DNA of 64,000 bases from Branchinecta lynchi (taxonomy: Eukaryota; Arthropoda; Branchiopoda; Anostraca; Branchinectidae), in NCBI GenBank assembly GCA_023053575.1, contig JAKZAP010000001.1, forward strand, positions 30,770,533 through 30,834,532. The letters run 5' to 3'. Below the pieces are notes generated by a model. The model was not told the origin of the DNA. It saw only the letters and a list, made by a program, of their open reading frames with translations, and did not search any database. Below are positions 49,376 to 60,715 of the stretch, piece after piece (the first letter of the stretch is position 1; each line of letters starts with the position of its first letter). A program made the translations under genes and the position numbers.

Positions 49376-50749
49376 CTGTAATGATCAATCCAAGAATTAT
49401 TACAAACTTCAATACACTCTTTTCAAACTAAAACTTACACGTTTCTACACACGAAACTGTCGAGATAGTGAACTGTCCATCCTTACTGCACTGTTGTCAA
49501 CTTCTTGGCATCAATCGACCCGCGCGATGTCCAACGCTGCTTACGACAGGTAACATGAAAATATAACAAGAAAAAAGCTGATGAGTGCATCTTCCGATTT
49601 AGTCCATATCCAAGCCCCCCCCCCCTCTACCTTGCCCCTTCTTGGCACCCCCCCCCCCCCCAATACCTACACTGTAAGACACACATGTTCAATCCAGCTT
49701 CCAAGGTTGAAGCTTACTTAAATCTGCCAAAAAGCAACCAAGAAACGGGCCATGATATTCGAAACACAACAAACTCTTGAATCACATCTATCTCCCTGAA
49801 TGCTAAAACAACTTGGAGAACATAAAACACCAGACACGCCTACAAGAATACGCAAAAAATGAGGAAGGGGGAAACAAGAAAATTGATGCTGCAATACATT
49901 CACTGGTAGGCCTAAGTTGTATGACAGGCTGAAAAGTAAGGGATTAAAATCCGAAGTGAATTCATCAACGCGGAGACAGTCCGCATTCTCAAGGTCCACT
50001 GAAGAAGCAAAGAATTCTCTGACAACTGGAAAGATAACCAGACAAAGAAATGTATATTAATTTCTGATCAATATTTTTAACAGACATAAAAACAGGTTCT
50101 AGCTCTACACATGCTCCTTATCTTTTAGATACTCCGAGCCCGAGGTCTTATTGTCTATCTTCTAATAACCATAGAACCATACTACGAGATTACCAACCGC
50201 CCAATATTAATCAAGCCAAAACTAGACTACACACTAATAGGTACATTCGTCTGGTCGATATTATTGATCATCCGTACCTTATTTCTGACCGACTTATTCA
50301 CCATTCGTACCTTATTTTAGTTCCCACTAACTCTTGATGCTACCTTATTTCATTTTCCACTCTTGGCGCATGAATCTGACACACTTTACATCACGACGAT
50401 CCTCTGCTAGCCAAAATTTTTGAGCTATTGAGAAAACAAAGAATACATTTATTCATTTGGCTTCACCAAGCAGACTGATGTAGTTCTTTTGCAATCAAAA
50501 CGAAACATGGAAGTTTGTAGTACAACTTTCACACTGCATTGCTCAACGAAACTAATTCGCAAAACAATTAACCAGAACCTACGGCAGGAATCCCCTCTCT
50601 GGATCATACAGGAATAGGTAGTCAGTGAAAAGTGACAATCAATGTTCCAACGAGCTTAATCATAGTTCCTAAGAGCTTCTGTATCTGTCTATATAGGCTA
50701 AGGCTAGTTGTGGGAAATTTGATGGATCCTGAAGATAGCCTATCCTTAC

Positions 50750-51224
50750 CTGGTATAACTGGGATTGCAACAGGGGCCTGTGGAGGACCAGCTAATGGAG
50801 CCACTCCTGTAACATCCGGTTGAATTGGAGCCAATGGAACTGCTGGTGCTGCCTGGGCTACCGGTGCAACCGGCACAGGCGGGGGAGCAGAAGTTAGAAT
50901 ACTAGGGTTGATAAACGCATTTCCAGGGGGAAATTTAACACCTTGAGAGGTATCTGTCGGAGGAGGGGGAAACCTTGCACGTTGCTCTTGCTGAATTGGT
51001 GGTAAGGGGGCTGGAGGGGGTATGGGAGGAGGAGGTTGGGCTCCTTGATAGGCTGGATGCCTCACAAAACTTGAAGACAGTGGAGGGAAATGAGGAGGCA
51101 TAGGAGGGTGCATTCCCATGTGATGAGGAGGCATTCCAAATCCAGGTGGAGGCATAGGAGGACCATGACCCATGGGTGGCATTCCGTGTGGCTGTGGAGG
51201 TGGCATGGGAGGGTGCTGTCCAGG
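50750..51224 (-). CDS. Proline-rich exon, possible N-terminal extension of PUF60
   Basis: The exon is bounded by a good acceptor (TTTTACAG before 51,224) and a strong donor (CCAG|GTAAGG at 50,750/50,749). It is open in phase 0 for 158 codons plus one base and encodes a low-complexity protein rich in Pro, Gly, Met and His (repeats of PPMPP, GMPP, PPPP), then an Ala/Pro/Val part with FINPSILTSAPPP. It has no catalytic or RNA-binding motif; such segments often bind WW, SH3 or profilin-like partners. It ends in phase 1, matching the 49.3-kb exon, which in turn matches the first recognised PUF60 exon, so one transcript is possible. It could instead belong to a separate upstream proline-rich gene. 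I do not recognise a specific family. The start lies further upstream and was not found. Confidence 0.6.
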
Positions 51225-51489
51225 CTGTAAAATAAACTTGACATTAATCCTTGGTTGGTCTTCTCTTGCACTATTTATCTGGCTTTTGTCAATTAAAAGA
51301 GTTCCTACCGGTTCTGGAAAGGGACCTGGGCAGCTTATTGGTAGGTCTATGTTAGAACTAGTCACCCCCCCCCCCAACAAATTCTTTTAACAATGGCATG
51401 TAGGTAGTGCTGAAATGCAAGGTAGCCCTTGGTGAGTGTGGAACCAGGGGGAGAACAATCTATTCTGGGAAGGCTGTGCTAAGACTTTG

Positions 51490-51713
51490 CCTATTCAGAC
51501 AATGTTTACAACCGATACGTCAGCTATGATTCTTCATCAGCGATATTTCGGCCCTTCTTGGCAAGGGTCCTCGTCAGGCTGTCAATCCTCTGGTTCAACT
51601 TCCGGGAAGGAAACAAACCTGAAATATCGCTGATGAAGAATCATAGCTGAAGTATCCGTTGTAAACATTGTTTGAATAAATGTTTCAAAGTCAGCTTGTG
51701 CTCAAAGAATATT
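51490..51713. mobile_element. Penelope-like inverted element, internally deleted copy
   Basis: The start (TATTCAGACAATGTTTACAA) and the 3' tail (AGTCAGCTTGTGCTCAAAGA) match the 22.9-kb element. A 10-bp target duplication TAAGACTTTG flanks it (51,480-51,489 and 51,714-51,723). Arm 1 is intact through the ribozyme, but arm 2 has lost the CTGACGA core and stem II and joins CCTG directly to AAATATCGCTG. Total 224 bp. It lies just upstream of the proline-rich exon. Confidence 0.75.
51538..51581 (-). ncRNA. Type I hammerhead ribozyme motif (51.5-kb copy)
   Basis: The motif matches the one at 22,957-23,000 over its whole length on the minus strand (CAGC, CTGACGA, stem II, GAAA, TATC, GCTG), while the surrounding arm has several substitutions. 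It lies on the same strand as PUF60, upstream of the proline-rich exon. Confidence 0.7.
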
Positions 51714-51870
51714 TAAGACTTTGTCCCTTGAGCGTGACTTTTTTGGTAGAACTTTTTAAAGCAGTCAATTATCTTGAAGTAACAGAGCACAAAAATAGTC
51801 TTACACAAAAGTGTAAGGTGTCCATTAAGGCATCTACTCTACCAAAAAGCTAGGCTCTAGGGCTATGCAA

Positions 51871-52080
51871 CTACACTGTAAAAAGTTTCTCCGAATAAGG
51901 ATGCAGTATTTACTACTGGGATTAATCTTATCTCTACTGGGATAAAATTAATCCCAATTAGGGATAATCTTATATCAATAAAGACAAATTAATCCGAATT
52001 AGGGATAATCTTATATCAATAAAGACAAGATTAATCCCAGTAGCAAATACTGCAAGATTTTTTTATTTTTTATAGTGTAG
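51871..52080. mobile_element. MITE, CACTGTAAAAA family (copy 2)
   Basis: Inverted ends CTACACTGTAAAAAG and TTTTTATAGTGTAG. The interior has GCAGTATTTACTACTGGGAT and its reverse complement, and a duplicated TTAGGGATAATCTTATATCA segment (51,957 and 52,001). About 210 bp, same family as 48,381-48,532. Confidence 0.85.
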
Positions 52081-52660
52081 ATTAGGCTAAAAAACCTAGG
52101 GCACATGATTTTTTCACATGACTTTGGATGTGTAGTTGTTTGGTAGTTGTACCAAAAAATTGCATGTATTGATATGTAGTAGTACGGAATCCGACTTCTT
52201 TATCCTTAAGTAGTAGTATCCGATAGCATCCAATCTTGCTGTAGTAGCATCCAGTTTGCTAGTAGTAGCATGCAGTAGCAATAGCTACTACTGCATGCTA
52301 CATTTTCGTACAACTCCATTGACTAGTTCTCGAAAGTTTTTCATTGGTCTGATAACATGTGACAAGCATGGTAATAATTGTTTATTTGCAATTCAAGATT
52401 TGTTGCAAACTAATGAACCTCCAACATGCTGTGTAAAAGTAGGTTTTAATTATCACTATTCACAGAAATAACAGCATCTGTTTAGGACAAAAATACAAGG
52501 ATTATTCCCCTACCAGCAAAACCAGTTGCACAACTGACCCTAGGAATTTGTGTATGACTGATTCAAGTCACCCTGCTTTATATTCCCAAATCTAAGTTAT
52601 CCAATACAGTGATAGCACTTTATTTCCGGACACTTCAACCACCCGGTTCAAATACAGGTT
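52081..52660. other. Spacer with TAGTAGTAGCAT repeats
   Basis: Between about 52,160 and 52,300, AGTAGTAGCATCC-like words recur and one inverted pair (AGTAGTAGCATGCAGTAGC / GCTACTACTGCATGCTAC) forms a hairpin. The rest shows no recognisable feature. Confidence 0.5.
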
Positions 52661-52667
52661 AGAAACA

Positions 52668-54700
52668 GGAGCTACGAGCTCATATGGCACTTGATACGAG
52701 TAGGTGGTACAAGAAAGTATATGAGAACATCACAAAATACCCGGCCATCCAAAAAATGCGGTTCTGACCTAGAAATAGGATATCTAGTTTAACTCAAGTT
52801 TGAGCATTTCCGGCACTGCCTTGGATCATCTAGAGCAAATGAATTTTCTACCTTCCAAGTTTCAACCCAATAGATCCACTCGTTTGGTCCCTAGACGTGC
52901 CACACAATTTCCGGTAATGGACCTCCTCCTAAATGGACCATCTAAAGCATTTTCTCTTGCCACCTATCAAGTTTCACTCAAATCTGAGTGTTTTGGGGGA
53001 ACTTCCAGTAAGTCTCCCCCCTCCTCCCCCACCGTGTCACATCCGTTTTGAACCCTGAAGTGTGCCATCTAGGGCATGTGATCTCCCTACATTCCAAGTT
53101 TCGTTTAAATTTTGACGCCTATGCGAGCCACAACATTTCCAGGACTCCCCTTCCAACTTCCCCGCTGGGGCTGAATATGACTCGGAAACATAAATGTCGC
53201 ATCTCTGACATCTCCTATTCTCGTCTAGCATGTTTGACTGCAATTGGAGCATAGTCTATCTGCAAATTTCCGGTTTTCGCTTCACCCCCCCCCCCCAATC
53301 GCGGCTCCGATCCAGACGCCAAATAACAAATAAAGGCTGCATAAACTCGGTACTATCCAAGTTGCATCCCATTCTGTCCATCCGTTTCGTTTTTGTGCAT
53401 GTCAGTTTCCAAACCCCCACCCCGTCCAACTCTCCCAACCGTGGCCGCATGTGCTTTGGACGCGTGTTTTGCCTGTTTAGGTTATAAGTTCTTACCACCA
53501 ATAAAGTTTCACTCGAATCGGCCCGCCTGTTCGCAACTTACGGAAGCCAATGATTTCAGGATTCCCCTTCCTCAACTACCCAAAGATGGTTGGATCCAGG
53601 AACCTAAGTTTTCCTAGAGCATTATGTCTGGTCCTTTAAGTCCCGAATATGCCAGCAAAGTTTCATCATCCTTGGACGATCTGGAACTATCTTAACTGTA
53701 AGTTTTCCTAGAGCGTTATGTCTGGTCCTTAAGTCCTGAATATGCCAGCAAAGTTTCATCATCCTTGGACTATCTGGAACTATCCTAACTGTCAATCCCC
53801 GGAATTCCGGAAAACACCCTCCAACTTCCCCCACAGAGCCAAGATACGATCTGGTTCTATCAATTATGTATCTAATGCTTGTTCTTCCCAGCAAGTCCTA
53901 TCCCAATCCCTCAACTCTAAGCGATGCATGACAGTTCTGGTGTCACCCTCCAATCGTCCACAAGTAGCGGATCTGAACATCTGAGACGATAGCTCTTTCC
54001 ACCTACCAAGTTTCATTCAATTCCGATCACTCGTCCAAATATGATGCTTATGCCACTAGATTCCAGGATCCCCATCCATCTACTTCCCCCCCAATGGTCA
54101 GATCTGAGAAAGGACTATTCACAAGTCAGTCTGTTCGGGTCCATGATCCGCTTTTCAAGTTTCATCTTCCTAGCGCATCAGGAGACACGGAACTCGTGGG
54201 CTGACCAGAATTCTGGGCAAACCACCCGAAACTCCCCCAACAGTGCCCAAATACGGTCCAGTTATGTCAACGATGTATCTAAGACTTGTGCTTGTTCTTC
54301 CTGGTAAGTTGTATCCCTATCCCTACACTCTAAGCGTTTCCCAAGATTTAGGGTCCACCTCCAGCTCCCCCAGTTACTGGATCCGGTCTGGATTTGAAGT
54401 GGGTCCTCTGCGTGGAGTGACTCCCTCTATTCTCGCCGTTCCCTTGATCACTCGTTCAAACATTATAAACACCTAAAGATCCTGGACTCCCCATCCCTGC
54501 ACTCCCCCCCCCCCCATGCTCAGATTGGGGATCACCTGTTCGAAAGTTGTGCATGACCCTAAATTCAGGATCCTGCCGTCTTCCCCTCCCCACACAAGGG
54601 TCGGATCGGGCAGATGACTATTTCACAATTAGTTTGGTTGGGTTCTTGATATGCCTGCCAAGTTTCATGTTCTTTGAAGCTGCATCTCTGCAATCCCTGT
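52668..54700 (+). mobile_element. C-rich modular array element (forward, diverged)
   Basis: Starts GAGCTACGAGCTCATATGGC like the left end at 11,681. Successive modules with AAGTTTCA follow, several with extended parts shared with 13,640-14,350 (GCCTGC.AAGTTTCATC; GTTTTTGTGCATGTCA). A tandem duplication of about 84 bp lies at 53,610-53,780. A 35-bp piece of the AGGCGTATT MITE interior is at about 54,413-54,450. No terminal hairpin was found; the right end is lost around 54,700. Confidence 0.8.
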
Positions 54701-54737
54701 GCAATAAGGTACTGCTAATGTTAATTTGTTGTGCAGA

Positions 54738-54900
54738 GACGAGACGCTCCGGAGCAGCATAATGCTCCAGAGGCTCTCTGCGCCTGACATCTTGTCACTG
54801 ACAGAAGGAACGCCTCTATTGGCAGACAGATACTTCTGCAAACTGGTGGATCTCTTGCATTGAGAGATGCTTTACCCTAGAGACTCTGCCTGCCGTGAGA
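54738..54900 (+). other. Exon-like segment, unassigned
   Basis: After an acceptor-like TTAATTTGTTGTGCAG the plus strand reads RDETLRSSIMLQRLSAPDIL and then SLTEGTPLLADRYFCKLVDL before a stop at about 54,866. Its GC content and codon usage look more coding than the surroundings, but I recognise no family and see no convincing partner exons. It could be a remnant of a mobile-element ORF. Confidence 0.2.
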
Positions 54901-57300
54901 GGAAAACACTGTCCAGACTGGCATACTAGAGCCTATATTATCTCCGTCAGTTTCTATTTCTGTATGCACCCGACAGAATTAGTTTTCTAGCTTAGATGTG
55001 CCTTAGATGCACCACAATGTCTAAACTAGGTAAACCTGTTGAAATATGTGTGTTTAAAATCATATTCACTGATAAACCTTTCTTAATTCAGATATTTAGG
55101 CACTCTTCTGATGGGCATCCCACATCGGAGTACAAGAGAGTCAACTTCTATGTCTGTAAGCCAAGAAGACAAAGATCTTCTCTGTTTAAAACACTAAAGG
55201 TTTTTCTTATATTGAATTCATGTTTGTTTCTAACAATCATGCAATTTGCTTTCATATTTCCAAGTACAGGAGTGCTGCGTGAAGCCGCCACCCTAAACTC
55301 CTATTTTTGGGAAATGACTTAGGGAAAAAGAGTAAAGGTTGAGATAAAATTCAGTGGAGTATCCTGAAAGGAAGCTTAGAACCTTCACTTTCTGCTGGTA
55401 CCATAGTTTACTTGTAATTGTTCAAGGCTAAGCTAGAGAACACGAAAGAATATAGGCACCCAAGTGATCATGAAGTCGCCCACTTTGCTAAAAATAGTAT
55501 TTTGCTACATGGTGAAGTTAGAGGCCAGCTGTTTCGTCAGAGAGGTTCCTTGACCTTTTGCAAATAACAAAATTTGCTGTTTTCTTGGAATTTGCATGAT
55601 TTTTCTGGGGTGGCAGCTTCATGATCCAAGGTGGCAGGATCATGTACCATGGCCAATTTGGGGGTGGGCGGTGCCATAGTAAGGGCAGCTTCATGCAACA
55701 CTCCTGTACCTAGGTTCTGCCTAGGTTAAACAATGATTACATGACGGAAACAAAATTAGGGTGACCAGCCGTAGCAGTAACGAAGTCCCAGAAAGATTTA
55801 GGGTCATCACAGAAACTCATGGACTGGCAATGCAGCTTGCAGGCTACTATCTCGGAAGAAAACCTAGGATGAAGAAGAAGAAGATGGCTTTCTTTTGAGA
55901 TACTAGCTGTGTTTGTTCTTTGTCACGTGAATTCTCACTGGTGTTCTCTGGCTTTAATTATAAGCCATTTTAGCATCCACAGGTGGCTTCTCACCAGTCT
56001 TATAAGCTGTTTTTGAACTAACCAGTGTCTGGTTTTATCTCACCGGTAGGACTAACCAGAATCAGAACCTGTTCGGGCGCCCGGCTTCAGCGAAGAGTTA
56101 GCCAGTTTTCACCAGCTCGCCAGTGAACAAAAAAAAAGCGTTTCAAGAGAAGAACCAGACACTGGTGACTAAACACTAGAGACAGCCCGGAGTGCAACGG
56201 ATGCAGCTACTGTTTACCTTTCTGAGAAATTTCTGGGGTGAGTAAAAGACAACCAAAGCTGGGAAGGGGAATAGATTGGTTAACTTCCAACGGAAATACT
56301 ATAGGCTACAGTAGGCCTACAATACCATCTGCAATGGAAGGCCGATGAGTCTTAAACGAGCATATTACCATCGGATGCGGATTTTGGTATCCATGACCAT
56401 ACTGATAGCCAGAAAAAGACATGGTTCAGCGACTTTGTTTAACTTCTGCTGCTTGGTTATGCTGGCTAATTTGTGTTTAATTTGAGTAAGTGAAGAACTT
56501 TTCCTCCTTTCTTTTGGTATTGATGATGGTGTGGATGATACGAACAGCTATCCACAATTTAAATTATTCCAGAAAAATCCAAGTTTCATGTAAAACCTGT
56601 GTAAAACTCAACTTCCAATGTAATTATATCAGACTTCCAGTTTCAATGATCACTTATGCGTTATGCTATTTCTTTTCAAGAAATCTGGGCTTAGAGAATA
56701 AATTTACACTTCCATCCCATTGGGGAAATCTACCGATATTCAGAAGCAGTAAGTGGTAACGCTCGTCATCTTGTTGCATTGGCAATTTTTTTGAAGTCAA
56801 CAGAAAATGTGGTACGAGATTATTCCCAGTTTTGCAATTACTGTGGGAGCAATTTTTGCTCCTCAGTATATATCATTTTTACTCTATAAAGCTTATTATG
56901 GAAAGGTAAGTACTTGATATTTTGATTTGTATAGGGTAACTATCCTAGTTCCCAAACGTCCTACCTCTCAATGAGTTCGATGTTCAAAAAAAAAAATCAA
57001 AATCCTCTAGCTTCTGCTTGCACGCTGGGATAAAATTTTGAAATTCGCACTTATTATCATTCAATAGTGGTGCGTTTTTGTCCTTACTCTTTCCGTTCCT
57101 GTTCCGTTCCTCTGTCAACTCGCACTCGAAAAGAATAAAAGAACCTGAAAGTAAATCTGATACTTGGAAAGAGGTCTTCTGCAATAAGTTTGCTTCCATT
57201 TTGCTAAGTTTTTAAATTAAAAATTTTGACACCATTCGAAAGAGGGCATCTTTCTCTGCAAAATGTATATCTCATTTTATTGATGTCATATCCTATAACA
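54900..57300. other. No gene recognised
   Basis: Short ORFs of up to about 108 codons on the plus strand (54,996-55,322) lack motifs. There is no clear repeat family. Confidence 0.35.
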
Positions 57301-57309
57301 TAACTATAC

Positions 57310-58640
57310 AGTTTTTGCCGAGGATACTATCGTTCGGAAACTGGTTGCATGCGTTTTTGAGTTTCCGAACGAATTCCTCGAATCCCTATTTCTGTGGTTT
57401 CCGCCTGTTTTTTCAGTTTCATTGCCTAGGACCGCTCTAATAAATCGTTTATGAAGTTATTTTGCTTATTGTTCGGCTTGAAAGAAAACGGAAAGACTGG
57501 CCGTCGATCCGGACGACCCATTTCTGGTCCCCAAATGGTCGAAGAGGAATGGTTCGGAAAAACAATCCCGGTTCTCGAACATACGGTCTATGAATCCGAA
57601 CGAGAAGAACATGTGGGATGGACGTTCTGGGAAGTGTTGTGCCAAATACTTCTATGTTTTACTGAAGTACAAGTACCAAGCCTACTCCAGATGGGCCCCA
57701 TAAGCCAAGATTTAACTTACGGGTGAGATAGGGTTGAAGACTACAATAAATCTGTTTTCATCCCGTAATATTAATTAAAATGAAATCTAGCGAAAAAACG
57801 ACTTATGGGTACTGTTTTTTATTCCTTGATCAAGTGGTTCGAGTTTTGAAGATCTTACATTCTGAATTGATCTTTTTGGTTTACTGTGCTTGGTCCATAC
57901 TATGGACAAAGTCAGGATAAGACCAGAAATTCAGTAAGCCTTGTATATTCAGTAGGCCTCGTGTTATAACTTCGTCAAACAGAGGTCCTCTCTGGAGACT
58001 GATGATTTCATATCATCCTCTCTGGAAGCTGATGACTTCATATCATCCTCTCTGGAGGCTGATACAACTTCATTTCATCCTCCCATTTCCACCACTAATT
58101 TTCTGTGTGAAGATTATCGTAATAATACTTACCGTGTGTCATAGGAGGATATACATTAGATACCTGTTGGAGAAAAACTAAACTTGGTTACCAATTTTTT
58201 TTTTTTTAGAATATTGAAATTTCGCTCCTAATTACCGAACCAAAATACTGAAACTTACTTTCCACCTTAGTTCGTCGTTTCATTAACGATGAATGAAACG
58301 GCAGTTTCATTAAGAAAATATCTTACTCTCGGCAGTCCAACACCGTACATAAACAGCATTATAAAAAATATGCTTGTAGTAAATTAATGGTTGGAATGAC
58401 CAATACGACACAGCTAACCTTCAACTAGTGTTACCCAGGTGCTGCGGCTATGAAGACACAGTTTGCTGTTTGGAAACTGAACCGAAAATCAGTTTCGGTT
58501 TTGATTCTAAGTTCGGTAACTGAGACGAAAAATTCGGGAACTGGAACATGGGTTCCGAACATTGGTTTCCGAACGGTTTTCTGATCTCTCGGCGTTCGGA
58601 AACTGAGAAATGATACTATAGTTGGGAAAAAGTATTGTTA
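57310..58640. repeat. GTTCGGAAACTG inverted-repeat region
   Basis: ATACTATCGTTCGGAAACTG near 57,326 is mirrored by CGTTCGGAAACTGAGAAATG near 58,604 followed by ATACTATAGTT, and TTCCGAAC/GTTCGGAA words recur between them. The outer ends may be one old element into which a partly duplicated segment was placed. Boundaries are uncertain. Confidence 0.35.
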
Positions 58641-59630
58641 CGACCATCTGCTTCAAACTAGAAAGGTGGCATGTACCAGTAAGTAAGCCAGACTTACAAC
58701 AAATGATCAGTTGATGAGAGTTTTCTTCTATCTGCTTGGGGAAATTTCTTGCAATTTTTTAAAAAGAAATCTGCCAGTAAATGTCAAAATCGTTCCGGAA
58801 CTAGCATAGTTACCATAGTTACCCTAGTAGAAGAGCAGTGTTATGGTTGTTGTTGGAAGTCTGCCTAGGTCTAACCCAGTCAGAAATCAGGGTTTGCGGC
58901 TGACTTTATAACTTGGTTACCAATTTTTTTTTTTTTAGAATATTGAAATTTCGCTCCTAATTACCGAACCAAAATACTGAAACTTACTTTCCACCTTAGT
59001 TCGTTGTTTCATTAACGATGAATGAAACGGCAGTTTCATTAAGAAAATATCTTACTCTCGGCAGTCCAACATCGTACATAAACATCATTATAAAAAATAT
59101 GCTTGTAGTAAATTAATGGTTGGAATGACCAATACGACACAGCTAACCTTCAACTAGTGTTACCCAGGTGCTGCGGCTATGAAGACACAGTTTGCTGTTT
59201 GGAAACTGAACCGAAAATCAGTTTCGGTTTTGATTCTAAGTTCGGTAACTGAGACGAAAAATTCGGGAACTGGAACATGGGTTCCGAACATTGGTTTCCG
59301 AACGGTTTTCTGATCTCTCGGCGTTCGGAAACTGAGAAATGATACTATAGTTGGGAAAAAGTATTGTTACGACCATCTGCTTCAAACTAGAAAGGTGGCA
59401 TGTACCAGTAAGTAAGCCAGACTTACAACAAATGATCAGTTGATGAGAGTTTTCTTCTATCTGCTTGGGGAAATTTCTTGCAATTTTTTAAAAAGAAATC
59501 TGCCAGTAAATGTCAAAATCGTTCCGGAACTAGCATAGTTACCCTAGTAGAAGAGCAGTGTTATGGTTGTTGTTGGAAGTCTGCCTAGGTCTAACCCAGT
59601 CAGAAATCAGGGTTTGCGGCTGACTTTATA
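58181..59630. repeat. Tandem duplication, 729-bp period
   Basis: Copy 1 (58,181-58,909) and copy 2 (58,910-59,630) run from AACTTGGTTACCAATTTTTT to GCGGCTGACTTTATA with only a few substitutions and one 9-bp deletion (CATAGTTAC present twice in copy 1, once in copy 2). Contains no ORF of note. Very recent, or an assembly effect. Confidence 0.93.
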
Positions 59631-60715
59631 ACCAGAAATAAACACAAATTAGCCTACTATTTTTCCCAGAAGATAACCAATACATTGCTATTAGCTGTTA
59701 CAGTTTTTATTTTTTTCTTTCTATGTGAGGTTTTGTAAAATCGAAGATAGGGAAAAGCTTGATAGAGTTGTTCATATGAGCATACCTCTTGGCTGATTCG
59801 ATTTTTAAATTGTTTCAGATTGTTAAATACAAAAATCAAAATTATCAAATATTCAAACACTGTTTACAACGGATTGTTTACAACAATGTTTACAACGGAA
59901 TTGCCAAAGAGACCAGATGATGAGCATTTACTGCTTCTGAATATCGGTAGATTTCCCCAATGAAAATTATCAAGTAGGCTACAAATTCTAGTATGAACGG
60001 GAAATGGAAAAGACAAGTAGACAGCTACCAGGTTTCTGTTTGTGAAGACAACTTGAACAAAATTTTGCTGGGCACAGTTCTAGCAAAATGCCTCCCCCCT
60101 CCAATGTTGTCAGCTAGTCCCTAGAAAATAACGGAGTTGGAGCAAAGCGCCGCGAAACAGTTGAATTTTTCATGAAAATTAGTTGATTTTTTTCAAAACT
60201 GTCGTTTTTTAAAACAGCAGTTTTTCTGCTAAAACATGCAGTAAAATTACCAGCCAGTCAGTAAATGCCTAGCCCCCACCCCCCAAACATTTAGGCTAAT
60301 AACGCCTGTGTTCCTTGTGCTTTTAGATCTTAGGGTTGGGAATATGCACGTGGAGTTGAAACACGAAAATGTCTTGGGTCTAACGCTGTGTGTACAAAGA
60401 TTTGATACACTTCAGGTTTGAGCACTTGCGCACTTGTTTCTGACAGAATTTGACTATTTTCCTTACAGGTTCTAGCATTTAATGTTTCTGAAATCCGAAG
60501 TCCCTGCCTAAATTTTATGAAACATTCATGATCAAAGTAATTTTTTGGTTGCTGCTTTGGGTACCTATGAAATCACTGATCTGTCTGTTTGTCTGTAACC
60601 AGTGGTTGTTTACCAATGTTTGCAAAGCCGGCTTGAGTTCAATGCTGTCTTGCTATTCCTCAATTAATTTTTGTCAACAGAGGTTTTGCACAAAACCAAA
60701 TAATGCTGGTGTTCC
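59631..60715. other. No gene recognised
   Basis: AT-rich. Around 59,850-59,900 three TGTTTACAAC words and ATTCAAACACTG resemble the tip of the Penelope-like element. No exon was seen. Confidence 0.4.

Noticed and set aside
50622..51380. The full 252-codon open frame as a stand-alone intronless gene
   Set aside because: It runs through a good acceptor at 51,224 and a strong donor at 50,750; the ends outside these sites read as intron, and the frame's ATG lies in non-coding sequence.
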